21,546 bases of DNA, taken from assembly GCA_038320555.1 (NCBI GenBank), contig JBBQEJ010000084.1:1-21546 (forward strand), given 5' to 3'. Source of the stretch: JALZOC01 sp038320555. GTDB lineage: Bacteria > Acidobacteriota > Vicinamibacteria > Vicinamibacterales > 2-12-FULL-66-21. The notes beneath the pieces are model-generated. The model was given only the letters and a program-made list of their open reading frames with translations. It was not told the DNA's origin and ran no database searches. Below, in pieces: positions 14,009-20,884 of the stretch (its first letter is position 1; every line of letters begins with the position of its first letter). A program made the position numbers and the translations under genes.

Positions 14009-15709
14009 CTACTGGCCGCCGCCGACCACCGCGGTGCCGCCACCGGCTACCGCTGCGCCGACGCCGCGTGTGCCGACGCGTTGCACCATGTCGAAGTTGA
14101 CCAGGGCTTTACGGTAATTGAGTACCGCGCGGAGCTCGTTGTTTCGCGCATCGGCGAAGTCACGCTGCGCCTGGACGACTTCGTAGTTGGTCGCCATCCC
14201 GACATCGGCTTTGCTCTGCGCGGCCTCGAGCCGCTTCTGCGCGAGCTCGCGGGCGGCGGCGGCGGTCTGCACGCTGTCGAGGCTGCTCTGGACCGTCAAG
14301 GCCGCGTTGGTGACATCGGTGGCGATCTGGAGCTCGAGCGCCTTCAGGTTGACCTCTGTCTGCTGAAGAGACAGTTTTGATCGCGCTACCGTTGCCTCCT
14401 GCGCGCTTTTGCCGAGCGGGTACGCGAATGTGAATCCCGCGGTCCATGCTGGCGCGTCGAAGCCGCTGATGTTCCGCAGCGCGTCCAGGTACCCGGACGG
14501 GATAACCGTGGAGACCGGTCCGCCTGTCAGCGGGTCGACCTCGCCGGTTCGCTGGAGGAACGGCCCACCGAGACCGTTCAGCCCGTAATTCGCCGTGAGG
14601 TTGAGTTGCGGTTTGGTCGCGTCGATCTGATTGCTCAAGTTGATGTCGCTGATCTTCAGGTTGTTCTTGGACTGCTGAAGATCGGTGCGCTGGCCCAGCG
14701 CACGCGCGACGGCGGCCTCCAGATCAATCGGTTCCGGCGTGGTCGATGGCCGATCGACAGGATTCAGGGAGGAGGTCCACAACGGATCGTCGGTGCCGCT
14801 GACGATCAGGCGTTTCAACGCAAGCTCCGACGTCCTCACGGTTGCCTGCGACACCACGAGCGTGTTCCGGCGGGATGCGGCCTCCGCCTGCGCCGACACC
14901 ACATCGATCGGGGCAAGCGTGCCGATCTCGACGCGCGACTGGTTGTCCTGGATCAGCCGGTTGGCCAGATCGAACGAGTTCTGCGCGGCCTCGACGGCCT
15001 GGATCGCGTAGACCAGATCCCAGTAGGCATTCCGCACGTTGGCCTGTGTCGTGGCGGTCGTCGCGGTGAGCGTAATCTCGTCGTTCTGCTGCGACAGGCG
15101 GTTCGTCTTTATCGCGGCGCGCGTCGAGTCGATCTTGAAACCCCGCCACAGAGGCTGAGTAAGGTTCCCCGTCAGGCCCGATTGGAACTGCGGGTTACGG
15201 ATGTTGACCGAGCTCGGGCTGTTGAACCGGCTGTTCGTCCAGCTCAGGGCGTAGTTGCCGCCACCCTTCCAGAGGTTCTGGGCGATGCCGCTCGACCAGC
15301 TGTCGCGGACGCTCGTCGTCGGCGTGGAAATACCCTGCGTGGTCACGCGCGGCAGGTCAGTGGTTTTGTTGTTGCTCGCGGCCGACGTGAGATTGAGCCG
15401 GTAGCTCGCCTCGAGCCCCGCGATCGTGAAGTCCGTCAGGCGCGGCGTAATGCGCGCGACGGCAATGTCGATGTTTTTTTCCGTCCCCCGCGCGACCGCG
15501 TCCTCGATCGTGATGTCGACACGCGGCCCTGGCGTCTGAAACGGCGGGACAGCCTGCACAGCCGCCACCGGCGTCTGCGCGCCCGTTGATTGCGCCTGCG
15601 CTTGCGCGATCAGCGCCCTGACGTGTTCGATACTCGTGTCCTGCGCGGCGGCGGGAAACGCGGCGGCGAGAACGAAGCCGGCTACTGCCAGCATGCGTGT
15701 GGTAGTCAC
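14009..15709 (-). CDS. TolC-family outer membrane efflux protein
   Basis: From GTG at 15709, with GGAGG 5 bases upstream, the product is 566 residues; the frame runs 31 codons further upstream but without a signal-like start. A signal peptide (about 1-22, ending AAAQD) is followed by a Gln/Ala-rich linker. Two OEP repeats then begin at about 66 (ITIEDAVARGTEKNIDIAV) and about 327 (PIDLEAAVARALGQRTDLQ), each giving paired long helices and beta strands. Typical phrases are RNAYWDLVYA (226-235) and VGMATNYEVVQAQRDFADAR (503-522). It should form the trimeric outer membrane duct of the efflux system encoded downstream. The C-terminal tail is Gly-rich. It is first after the Spy-like gene, 40 bases away, and is followed after 29 bases by the RND remnant. 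Confidence 0.92.
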   Translation of the reverse strand: MTTTRMLAVAGFVLAAAFPAAAQDTSIEHVRALIAQAQAQSTGAQTPVAAVQAVPPFQTPGPRVDITIEDAVARGTEKNIDIAVARITPRLTDFTIAGLEASYRLNLTSAASNNKTTDLPRVTTQGISTPTTSVRDSWSSGIAQNLWKGGGNYALSWTNSRFNSPSSVNIRNPQFQSGLTGNLTQPLWRGFKIDSTRAAIKTNRLSQQNDEITLTATTATTQANVRNAYWDLVYAIQAVEAAQNSFDLANRLIQDNQSRVEIGTLAPIDVVSAQAEAASRRNTLVVSQATVRTSELALKRLIVSGTDDPLWTSSLNPVDRPSTTPEPIDLEAAVARALGQRTDLQQSKNNLKISDINLSNQIDATKPQLNLTANYGLNGLGGPFLQRTGEVDPLTGGPVSTVIPSGYLDALRNISGFDAPAWTAGFTFAYPLGKSAQEATVARSKLSLQQTEVNLKALELQIATDVTNAALTVQSSLDSVQTAAAARELAQKRLEAAQSKADVGMATNYEVVQAQRDFADARNNELRAVLNYRKALVNFDMVQRVGTRGVGAAVAGGGTAVVGGGQ

Positions 15710-15744
15710 GAAAGCCTCCAGAGATGTGGTGCGAGCTTGAGATC

Positions 15745-15760
15745 GCCGCCTACCGGCGGC
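15745..15760. terminator. Short GC hairpin at the Spy-like gene stop
   Basis: GCCGCC (15745-15750) and GGCGGC (15755-15760) pair around TACC. The stop codon (15750-15752) of the Spy-like gene is within it. With no T run it is more likely an expression-tuning stem between two operon genes than a full terminator. Confidence 0.35.
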
Positions 15761-16316
15761 CGTTGGGATCGTTCTTACGACGCTCGGCCTCGCGGCGCGC
15801 AAACAACGCGTCGAGCTTTGTGCGCTGCTCCGGCGTCAACAGGCGGTGCATACGGTACAACATGACCGTGCGTTTTGTGGTCAGATTTGCGCGGGCCTGT
15901 TCGGCCTGCCCAACCTGACGTGTGACGACGGCGATATCGGCGGTCCCCTCCTTGATGAGGCTGGCCACCGCGTCGTCGAGCTTGTCCAGCTCTTCCTTCG
16001 CGGCCCGAAGCGACGGCAGCGTCGCCTGAAAAATGTCGTCGATGTCCTTCGACTGCTTGTCCGTAATCCCCAGGTCGGCCCGGGTGTCGGCTGCAATCCA
16101 CCACGGTACCCGGTGGGGGTCTTTGCCGTCCTTATTGTTGTCTCTCCCGCCTTTACCGTCGGTGCCGCCACGGCTGTCAGGAGGCCGAGTGTCCGCACCG
16201 CGAGCGCCCGGCTCAGGCTTCTGGGCCGATGCCTGGTCGCAAGGGGGAGACGCGGCCGAGATGGGTGTTGCGCTGACAAGCGCGGCTGCGAGGAACCAAG
16301 CTGTTCGACTTGCCAT
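15750..16316 (-). CDS. Spy/CpxP-family periplasmic protein (chaperone or metal/stress sensor)
   Basis: From ATG at 16316 the product is 188 residues. A signal peptide (about 1-22) is followed by a Gly/Asp/Lys-rich disordered stretch (28-70), then an all-helical region. The family hallmark occurs in two places: DLGITDKQSKDIDDIF (81-96) at the start of the fold and LLTPEQRTKLDALFARRE (159-176) near its end, the LTxxQ motifs of Spy, CpxP and ZraP. These proteins bind unfolded proteins or metals in the periplasm. The frame continues upstream to 16490, but the signal peptide sets the start; GGAG lies about 14 bases before it. It leads the efflux operon, as if the pump were expressed together with an envelope-stress protein. 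C26 is the only cysteine. Confidence 0.78.
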   Translation of the reverse strand: MASRTAWFLAAALVSATPISAASPPCDQASAQKPEPGARGADTRPPDSRGGTDGKGGRDNNKDGKDPHRVPWWIAADTRADLGITDKQSKDIDDIFQATLPSLRAAKEELDKLDDAVASLIKEGTADIAVVTRQVGQAEQARANLTTKRTVMLYRMHRLLTPEQRTKLDALFARREAERRKNDPNGRR

Positions 16317-16517
16317 AACGTGCTGACTTTCTCCGGACTGGTTACAGGGCGTAATACGACCCTCTTCGGCACGTCGTTTACCTTCCATTGTGAAGCCCGA
16401 TGCCCCATACCCGTCCCCTGTCACAGTTAAATCACTGACTCGTGAGGAGATGCCGGCTGGCTGTTCCTTGCACCGTGGCCAGGCCAGCAAGGGCCCTGCA
16501 GACGGGAGCAGACGATC
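16317..16517. promoter_or_regulatory. Divergent promoter region between the efflux operon and a small secreted protein gene
   Basis: About 200 bases separate two divergent genes, so promoters for both should lie here. I see a GTTAAAT box at 16426-16432 on the plus strand and CACAAT on the minus strand near 16386-16391, but no matching -35 elements. There is a GC-rich fold near 16472-16495, with CCTTGC and GCAAGG arms enclosing TGGCCAGGCCA. No operator can be named. Confidence 0.3.
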
Positions 16518-16796
16518 GTGCGTATCGCACTCACAGCATGCTTAATCCTGGCCGCGCTCCTCGGCGGCGTCGGCGTCGGCCGTGCCTACGATCGCGACGA
16601 AACGGTTCTCACCGTCCAGGTTTCATCAGCCGACCATGAGATGGAGGAGGGCTGTTTCTCTCTGGGGGATAGCGCCACAGTCATGGTCAAGCCGGGAAGC
16701 GACCTCTACCGCTTCCTCGCTCGCCAGCGCGGCCACAAGGTGAAGATCCTGCTCGAGGAATCCAAAGGGCCGGAACTCTCGCGGCTCGAACGCTAA
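16518..16796 (+). CDS. Small secreted protein of unknown function (92 residues)
   Basis: From GTG at 16518, with GGGAG about 10 bases upstream, the product is 92 residues. A signal peptide (about 1-23, ending VGRAYDRDE) is followed by a short beta-rich domain: ETVLTVQVSSADHEMEEGCFSLG, then ATVMVKPGSDLYRFLARQRGHKVKILLEESKG. There is a single cysteine after EEG and no catalytic motif. I do not recognise a family. It stands alone, divergent from the efflux operon and convergent with ispH. Codon use and the signal peptide support a real gene. Confidence 0.6.
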   Translation: MRIALTACLILAALLGGVGVGRAYDRDETVLTVQVSSADHEMEEGCFSLGDSATVMVKPGSDLYRFLARQRGHKVKILLEESKGPELSRLER

Positions 16797-16867
16797 GAGC
16801 TGACCAAGGGGCGCGCCGCGTCGCCGAGCGAAACTGCCTGATTTGACGGTGTCGTGCGAGTGGCCTG

Positions 16868-18028
16868 TTACGATCCGCAGAACTGTTCCAGTTTCCTGAT
16901 CACTTCACCCACAATATTGTTCGGCGTCGATGCGCCTGCCGTCAGGCCGATGACCACCGGTCCCGACTGCGGGAGCCACCCGCGGGTGAGGTCCTCGATT
17001 CCCACCGTCGTCGACGGAGCCCCGACCGGGCGGTGACGGATGTCGGCGGCTGATGTCATGCATTCCGGATCCGCGACGTGGTATGTGGGCACCTTTTCGG
17101 CGCAGATACGCGCCAGGTTGCATGTGTTGCTGCTGTTGTACCCGCCGACCACCAGCATCAGGTCGAGCTTTTCCTGGTCGAGCAACGTAATCACGGCGTC
17201 CTGGCGTTCCTGCGTCGCGCTGCAAATCGTATCGAACGCGCGGAACTGGGTCGCGAGAGCCGCCTCGCCGTAGCGTGCGCGCATCGCGTCGCGGAACATC
17301 TCGCCGATCTCCAGCGATTCGGACATCAGCATGGTCGTCTGGTTTGCGCAGCCGACACGTTGGAGATCTCGATCCGGATCGAAGCCGGGGGAGGCGGCGG
17401 CGGTGAACCGCTCGAGAAACGCCGCGCGATCTCCGCCCGATCGAATGTACTCGCACACGATGTTCGCTTCCGTCCGATCGAGCACGATCAGGTAGTGCCC
17501 CTGGGGGAATTTCAGCGCCTGTGACGCGGTTGCGCGGGTTTCCTCATGCTTCACCTTGCCGTGAATAACCGAGGTGAATCCCTCCCGCGCGTACCGCACG
17601 ACGTTCTTCCACACATTCAAGACCGACCCGCACGTCGTATCCACCAGCGTGCTTCCCTGGCTCGACAGCTGGGCCATGTCGGTGACCGTAACGCCGAAAG
17701 CCGGAAGGATCACGACATCGTCGGGGCCCAGAAGGTCGGTGCGTTCGCCGGGATCCGACAGGAAGCGAATGCCGGCTTCGCGGAGGCGATCGTTGACGTG
17801 CGGATTGTGAATGATCTCGCCGGTCAGGAAGACGTTGCGGCCGGGGAACCGGCGCCGCGCCTGGTACGCGTAATCGACCGCGCGGTCAACACCGTAACAG
17901 AAGCCGAACTCGCGCGCGAGATGGACGGTCAACCTGCCGGAGTCATAGCGGAAGTCGTTGGTCCTGACCCGATCGACGATCGCGCTGTCGTAGGCGGCGG
18001 CGAGCTCGCCGGCAACGGCCTCCTTCAT
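16868..18028 (-). CDS. ispH: 4-hydroxy-3-methylbut-2-enyl diphosphate reductase, plant/cyanobacterial-length form
   Basis: IspH (LytB) makes IPP and DMAPP in the last step of the MEP isoprenoid pathway and uses a [4Fe-4S] cluster. From ATG at 18028 the product is 386 residues, longer than the E. coli type (316) and like the cyanobacterial/plant type. The cluster cysteines are C44 in FGFCYGVDRAV, C133 in DTTCGSVLN and C269 in FDTICSATQERQDAV. The substrate-site phrases TGEIIHNPHVN, HGKVKHEET and GGYNSSNTCNLA are present. A TTG at 18064 would add 12 residues, but AAGGG lies about 9 bases before the ATG. It begins 42 bases after the anti-sigma stop, same strand, so it may be co-transcribed with the sigma/anti-sigma pair. 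Confidence 0.94.
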   Translation of the reverse strand: MKEAVAGELAAAYDSAIVDRVRTNDFRYDSGRLTVHLAREFGFCYGVDRAVDYAYQARRRFPGRNVFLTGEIIHNPHVNDRLREAGIRFLSDPGERTDLLGPDDVVILPAFGVTVTDMAQLSSQGSTLVDTTCGSVLNVWKNVVRYAREGFTSVIHGKVKHEETRATASQALKFPQGHYLIVLDRTEANIVCEYIRSGGDRAAFLERFTAAASPGFDPDRDLQRVGCANQTTMLMSESLEIGEMFRDAMRARYGEAALATQFRAFDTICSATQERQDAVITLLDQEKLDLMLVVGGYNSSNTCNLARICAEKVPTYHVADPECMTSAADIRHRPVGAPSTTVGIEDLTRGWLPQSGPVVIGLTAGASTPNNIVGEVIRKLEQFCGS

Positions 18029-18069
18029 GTCGAGGCCCTTGCGAAATATCAACGGTTGGGACAAGCCCC

Positions 18070-18675
18070 TTACCTGGCCCGATCGCCGGCGCGCGGCGTG
18101 AAGGCATCCAGTGCCCGCAGCTCCGGAACCGCGGTGCGCGACAGCGACGCGTCGAGCTCGGAGAGGAACGCCTCATCGCCAATCGCGCTGACCGTCTGGA
18201 CGCGCGCGTCGCGTCCGGCCGAGCCAGGAGCATTCGCGACGCGTGCCTGGACGGCAGACGCGTTGGGCGCCACCAGCGAATGACGCAGATCCATCATTTG
18301 CCCGACGCCGACACCGACGATGAGGCCGGCGGCCGCCGCGGCGGCAATCCAGCGTGACACGTGCGAGGTGCGAGAGGTCAGCGGCTGTGCGAATCGCGGA
18401 AAGGCAATGACACGCGCGGGCCGCCCGGCGGCTTCGAGTCGACGGAAGATCTGCGCCTGCTGGGCCGCCAGCCGTTCGGCGGAAAAACTCTCGTCGGCCT
18501 GGGTGATGGCGTCGACGCGAATGCTCTCGAGCCAGGCCGAAAAGTCGGCAAAGCGAGCGCGGCAGGCCACGCAGCCGTCGAGATGGGGATGCGAAAGCCG
18601 CCCGTCCGTCCAGATCGCGGCCAGGCCGGCGTCGTCCAGGTGCGCGCTGAGCCTCAATCGGTTAAGGATTGACAT
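18070..18675 (-). CDS. Zinc-binding, single-pass anti-sigma factor
   Basis: A protein of 201 residues. Near the N-terminus H31-x3-C35-x2-C38 is the zinc-finger signature of ZAS-type anti-sigma factors, followed by a helical stretch (about 40-85). One membrane segment (about 109-127, WIAAAAAAGLIVGVGVGQM) separates it from a periplasmic tail of about 74 residues with no recognised sensor domain. It should hold its sigma factor at the inner membrane until a signal arrives. The start overlaps the end of the sigma gene by 14 bases, so the two are translationally coupled, the usual arrangement for such pairs. Confidence 0.85.
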   Translation of the reverse strand: MSILNRLRLSAHLDDAGLAAIWTDGRLSHPHLDGCVACRARFADFSAWLESIRVDAITQADESFSAERLAAQQAQIFRRLEAAGRPARVIAFPRFAQPLTSRTSHVSRWIAAAAAAGLIVGVGVGQMMDLRHSLVAPNASAVQARVANAPGSAGRDARVQTVSAIGDEAFLSELDASLSRTAVPELRALDAFTPRAGDRAR

Positions 18676-19327
18676 GGCGTTTCTCCAGTTTCATTTCGGC
18701 GGCGGGGCCCTCGGCCATCAGCGTGCGAAGCTTCCGGATCGCACGGAACAGGTGCACGCGCACGGTCGATTCGTTCAAACCTGTCAGCGCGCTGACCTCC
18801 CGCGATGTACAGCCCTCGTAGTGGCTCAACATGAATACCGAGCGCTGCCGCTCCGGGAGCTTGGACAGCGCGCGCGCCAGCCGTTCACGCCGCTCGCGTG
18901 ACAACATCTGATCTTCGGGTGACGGACCCTTGCCGGCCACCCGCTCTCCGAAGTCGCGCTCGCCCGATGGGCCGTCGGGCATCGGCGCGATCCAGCGTTC
19001 ACGCCGGGTGCGCGCCTTGATTCGGTCCAGGCATCCGTTGATCAGAATGCGCGTGAACCAGACCTCAAAGGGGAGCTCTTCGCGGAAGGACGCCAGGTGG
19101 GAGTATGCCTTGACGAAGGCATCCTGCACCGCCTCGTCGGCCTCAGCCACATCGCGCATGTAATGAAACGCGATCCGCGAGGCGCGTCGCTGGTGCCTGG
19201 CCACCAGTTCGGCGTAGCGCTCGCGGGCCTCGGCATGCCGTCCTTCGGCCTGCATGCCTTTGACGGCCGAGGCGGCGACGCTGTCCGCTTCGCGGCCGGC
19301 CAAGCCGGTCGCCTGAGCTCCTGTCAT
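18662..19327 (-). CDS. ECF-family RNA polymerase sigma factor
   Basis: A protein of 221 residues. Region 2 spans about 35-105 (DVAEADEAVQDAFVKAYSHL at 59-78 and VWFTRILINGCLDRIKAR). An acidic, Gly-rich linker follows (110-142), then region 4 (about 145-203) with LPERQRSVFMLSHYEGCTSREVSALTG and ESTVRVHLFRAIRKLR, the -35-reading helix-turn-helix. ATG at 19327 has GAGG about 9 bases upstream; a 77-base leader separates it from a TATAAT box. The N-terminal 30 residues are Ala/Gly-rich and probably disordered. Paired with the overlapping anti-sigma gene. The target genes are unknown, but ispH immediately downstream is a candidate. Confidence 0.93.
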   Translation of the reverse strand: MTGAQATGLAGREADSVAASAVKGMQAEGRHAEARERYAELVARHQRRASRIAFHYMRDVAEADEAVQDAFVKAYSHLASFREELPFEVWFTRILINGCLDRIKARTRRERWIAPMPDGPSGERDFGERVAGKGPSPEDQMLSRERRERLARALSKLPERQRSVFMLSHYEGCTSREVSALTGLNESTVRVHLFRAIRKLRTLMAEGPAAEMKLEKRHVNP

Positions 19328-19387
19328 GCATTACGCCTCAAGGGCCGGAACGTTTACTGGGCTTCAAGAATCCGGGCAGCAGCGTGC

Positions 19388-19403
19388 GGACGGACCTCCG
19401 TCC
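19388..19403. promoter_or_regulatory. Inverted repeat just after the sigma -10 box
   Basis: GGACGGA (19388-19394) and TCCGTCC (19397-19403) are perfect inverted copies two bases apart, beginning next to the TATAAT at 19409-19404, over the expected transcription start. It could be an operator for a dimeric repressor or a 5' RNA stem. Confidence 0.35.
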
Positions 19404-19441
19404 ATTATATCGACAGAGTTGTCTATATCGACAGAGTTGTC
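19404..19441 (-). promoter_or_regulatory. Sigma gene promoter region with two tandem 18-bp direct repeats
   Basis: Two identical, directly adjoining 18-base copies lie at 19406-19423 and 19424-19441; each contains GACAGAGTTGTC, an imperfect dyad (GACA, 4 bases, TGTC). On the minus strand the copy nearer the gene runs into TATAAT (19409-19404), a good -10 box. No TTGACA-like -35 is visible; the repeats cover the place where it would be. This fits an activator-dependent promoter or tandem operator sites for the sigma/anti-sigma/ispH operon. Confidence 0.5.
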
Positions 19442-19467
19442 GTCGGGCGGGGTGAAAAGCGCGTGGA

Positions 19468-20445
19468 TCAGCCGCGCGAGGCGCGGCGCATTGTGATGAG
19501 TTTTGTGCCGGGAAAGTAGCGCTGCAGGACGGCTGTTATGCTGGCGCCGGCGCGAATGCGCGCGAGGGCACCCGCCTGACACAGGCCGACGCCGTGACCG
19601 AACCCGCGTCCTTCGAAGACGAACGTCCGGCCCTCGCGGTGCACGTCGAACCACGTGCTCTTGACCGTTCGTGCGCCAAAGGCCTGCGCCAGCACTTCGC
19701 GCAGCGCTTCGCCGCGCACAATACGTTCCCCGGTCCCGCGAATCGCGACGCTCTCGGCGCGTCCCGCGCCGTCGCGCTCGAGCACCTGGATACTGTCGAG
19801 CCTCGCTCCGACGCGCGTTCGTGGATCCTTGTTGAGCGCCGCGAGCACGGCACTGCCGGGCGCTTCATACCGCCACGCGGCGTGCGCGTCTGCGGCCGGG
19901 CCACCGTCAGCAATCGACACCAGGTACGGACTTCCAGGGCCGCCCCAGACGTCATCCGGTCTGCTCGTGTGCCCGCCGCAATCCGCGTGAAAGAGTGCGT
20001 TTGCCGGCGCGCCATCGAACCACAGCACCGTTCCGGCCGTGTGGCCCACGGCCTCAGCCGATTGTGGGGACCATCGCGATGTCGTCAGGCGTGACGGCTG
20101 AAACAACTGACAGTGGGTCGTGGAACACACGTCGAAACCTTCCGCCGCATGTCGGCCCAGATGTGCGAGCGCGTACGTGCGTCCAATTACCGCCTGTACC
20201 TCGAGCATGCGCTCGACGATGGAGGGTTCGCCGGACGGAGGCGCGAATTCCGAGAGAATCGCCGCCTGGACGTAGTCCTCGAGCGGCACCTTGCGAATGG
20301 TGAGCTTGTTTCCGTTCCTGATGCCGACGCGGATCGTCGCCGGCGCTGAGGGCTTGGTCGGAGGGAGCATCGCCCGCCCGGCGGGAGCTGAACAGCCGAA
20401 AGCAAAGGCCGCGACGACGGCGGGAACACACCACGACCACTTCAT
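19468..20445 (-). CDS. SpoIID/LytB-domain lipoprotein (peptidoglycan lytic transglycosylase family)
   Basis: A protein of 325 residues. A short hydrophobic start ends in AFGC (15-18), a plausible lipobox with C18, so it may be a lipoprotein. The SpoIID domain shows its familiar phrases: VPLEDYV (53-59), EVQAVIGRTYAL (82-93), the cysteine pair in CSTTHCQLFQ (107-116), ALFHADCGGHTS (150-161) and, at the end, GRGFGHGVGLCQAGA (279-293). The family cleaves denuded glycan strands in sporulating Firmicutes; in other phyla it is thought to act in cell-wall remodelling or division. ATG at 20445 has no strong ribosome site. The gene is single, with its promoter likely at 20446-20500 next to the insertion sequence. 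Confidence 0.88.
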   Translation of the reverse strand: MKWSWCVPAVVAAFAFGCSAPAGRAMLPPTKPSAPATIRVGIRNGNKLTIRKVPLEDYVQAAILSEFAPPSGEPSIVERMLEVQAVIGRTYALAHLGRHAAEGFDVCSTTHCQLFQPSRLTTSRWSPQSAEAVGHTAGTVLWFDGAPANALFHADCGGHTSRPDDVWGGPGSPYLVSIADGGPAADAHAAWRYEAPGSAVLAALNKDPRTRVGARLDSIQVLERDGAGRAESVAIRGTGERIVRGEALREVLAQAFGARTVKSTWFDVHREGRTFVFEGRGFGHGVGLCQAGALARIRAGASITAVLQRYFPGTKLITMRRASRG

Positions 20446-20454
20446 ATCAGCTTT

Positions 20455-20467
20455 GTCGGCTCGACAA
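20455..20467. repeat. Small inverted repeat upstream of the SpoIID gene
   Basis: TTGTCG and CGACAA arms, with the middle bases GCT or nearby, form a 15-base dyad at about 20453-20467 just before the SpoIID start. An AT-rich stretch with TATAAC on the minus strand (about 20475-20470) follows upstream and could be its -10 box. Confidence 0.3.
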
Positions 20468-20502
20468 CGTTATAAACTTAGCGCGCCCTAGACAATATGG
20501 AA

Positions 20503-20623
20503 ATGACCGGCTCTCCATCGTAACGTTGTGGTGCGTTGCAGCACTCAACCACGGTGGACGGAGCCACCGACAGCGCGGGTTGGCACCACGAAGGCGCCAG
20601 AGCCGCATCGAAGGGAGCCGGTC
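20503..20623 (+). ncRNA. Candidate IS110 bridge RNA segment upstream of the transposase
   Basis: ATGACCGGCTC (20503-20513) and GAGCCGGTCAT (20615-20625) are perfect 11-base inverted copies enclosing about 100 bases. Inside are smaller stems: GTGGT with ACCAC (about 20527-20551), and GGTGG with CCACC (about 20553-20568). IS110-group elements carry their guide (bridge) RNA in the non-coding end next to the transposase start, and the length and folding here suit that. No guide loops can be confirmed without the element ends and target. Confidence 0.35.
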
Positions 20624-20884
20624 ATGGAGGACGTTATCACGCACGTGGGCATTGACGCGCACAAGAAGGATCTCTTTATCGCGATGCTGGTCGGGACCGC
20701 GGCGACGCCGGTGACCTGGACGGTCCCGAACGAGCCGAACGCCGTTCGACGGTTGGTGCGCAAGATCGAGCGCGAGGCGCCGGGTCCGGTGCGCGTCTGT
20801 TACGAAGCCGGCCCGTGCGGCTACGCGTTGCAGCGGCAGCTGACGACGACGCGGGTGACGTGTCAGGTGATTGCGCCGGGATGA
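20624..20884 (+). CDS. IS110-family transposase, N-terminal part (split)
   Basis: From ATG at 20624, with GGGAG about 7 bases upstream, 86 residues. It opens with THVGIDAHKKDLFIAML containing the first catalytic Asp (D11), then reaches YEAGPCGYALQRQL with the catalytic Glu (E61), and ends at VTCQVIAPG. In full-length relatives the sequence goes on as A-P-x-x-I-P-R-K-P-G-D-R-V-K-T-D-R-R-D-A; here a TGA cuts it after APG. The rest follows at once in the next frame. A one-base loss, possibly in the GGG run at 20878-20880, explains the split. Confidence 0.85.
   Translation: MEDVITHVGIDAHKKDLFIAMLVGTAATPVTWTVPNEPNAVRRLVRKIEREAPGPVRVCYEAGPCGYALQRQLTTTRVTCQVIAPG

Noticed and set aside
11941..14100. 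A 719-codon open frame on the plus strand
   Set aside because: It lies antisense to the adaptor and RND remnant, is rich in Arg/Cys/His, has no domain, and is explained by high GC leaving few stops opposite the Gly-rich insert.
14606..15589. A 327-codon plus-strand frame
   Set aside because: It is antisense to the TolC-like gene, which has clear OEP motifs; the Arg/Gly-rich product is a GC shadow.
17546..18283. A 245-codon plus-strand frame
   Set aside because: It lies antisense to ispH and the anti-sigma gene and shows no recognisable protein pattern.
19406..19441. Tandem repeat read as a CRISPR remnant
   Set aside because: There are only two 18-base copies, directly adjoining with no spacer, and no cas genes nearby; a promoter-related repeat fits better.
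20860..20884. Programmed ribosomal frameshift in the transposase
   Set aside because: No slippery A/T-rich heptamer or clear downstream pseudoknot is visible; a one-base loss in a G run or ATGA reinitiation is simpler.
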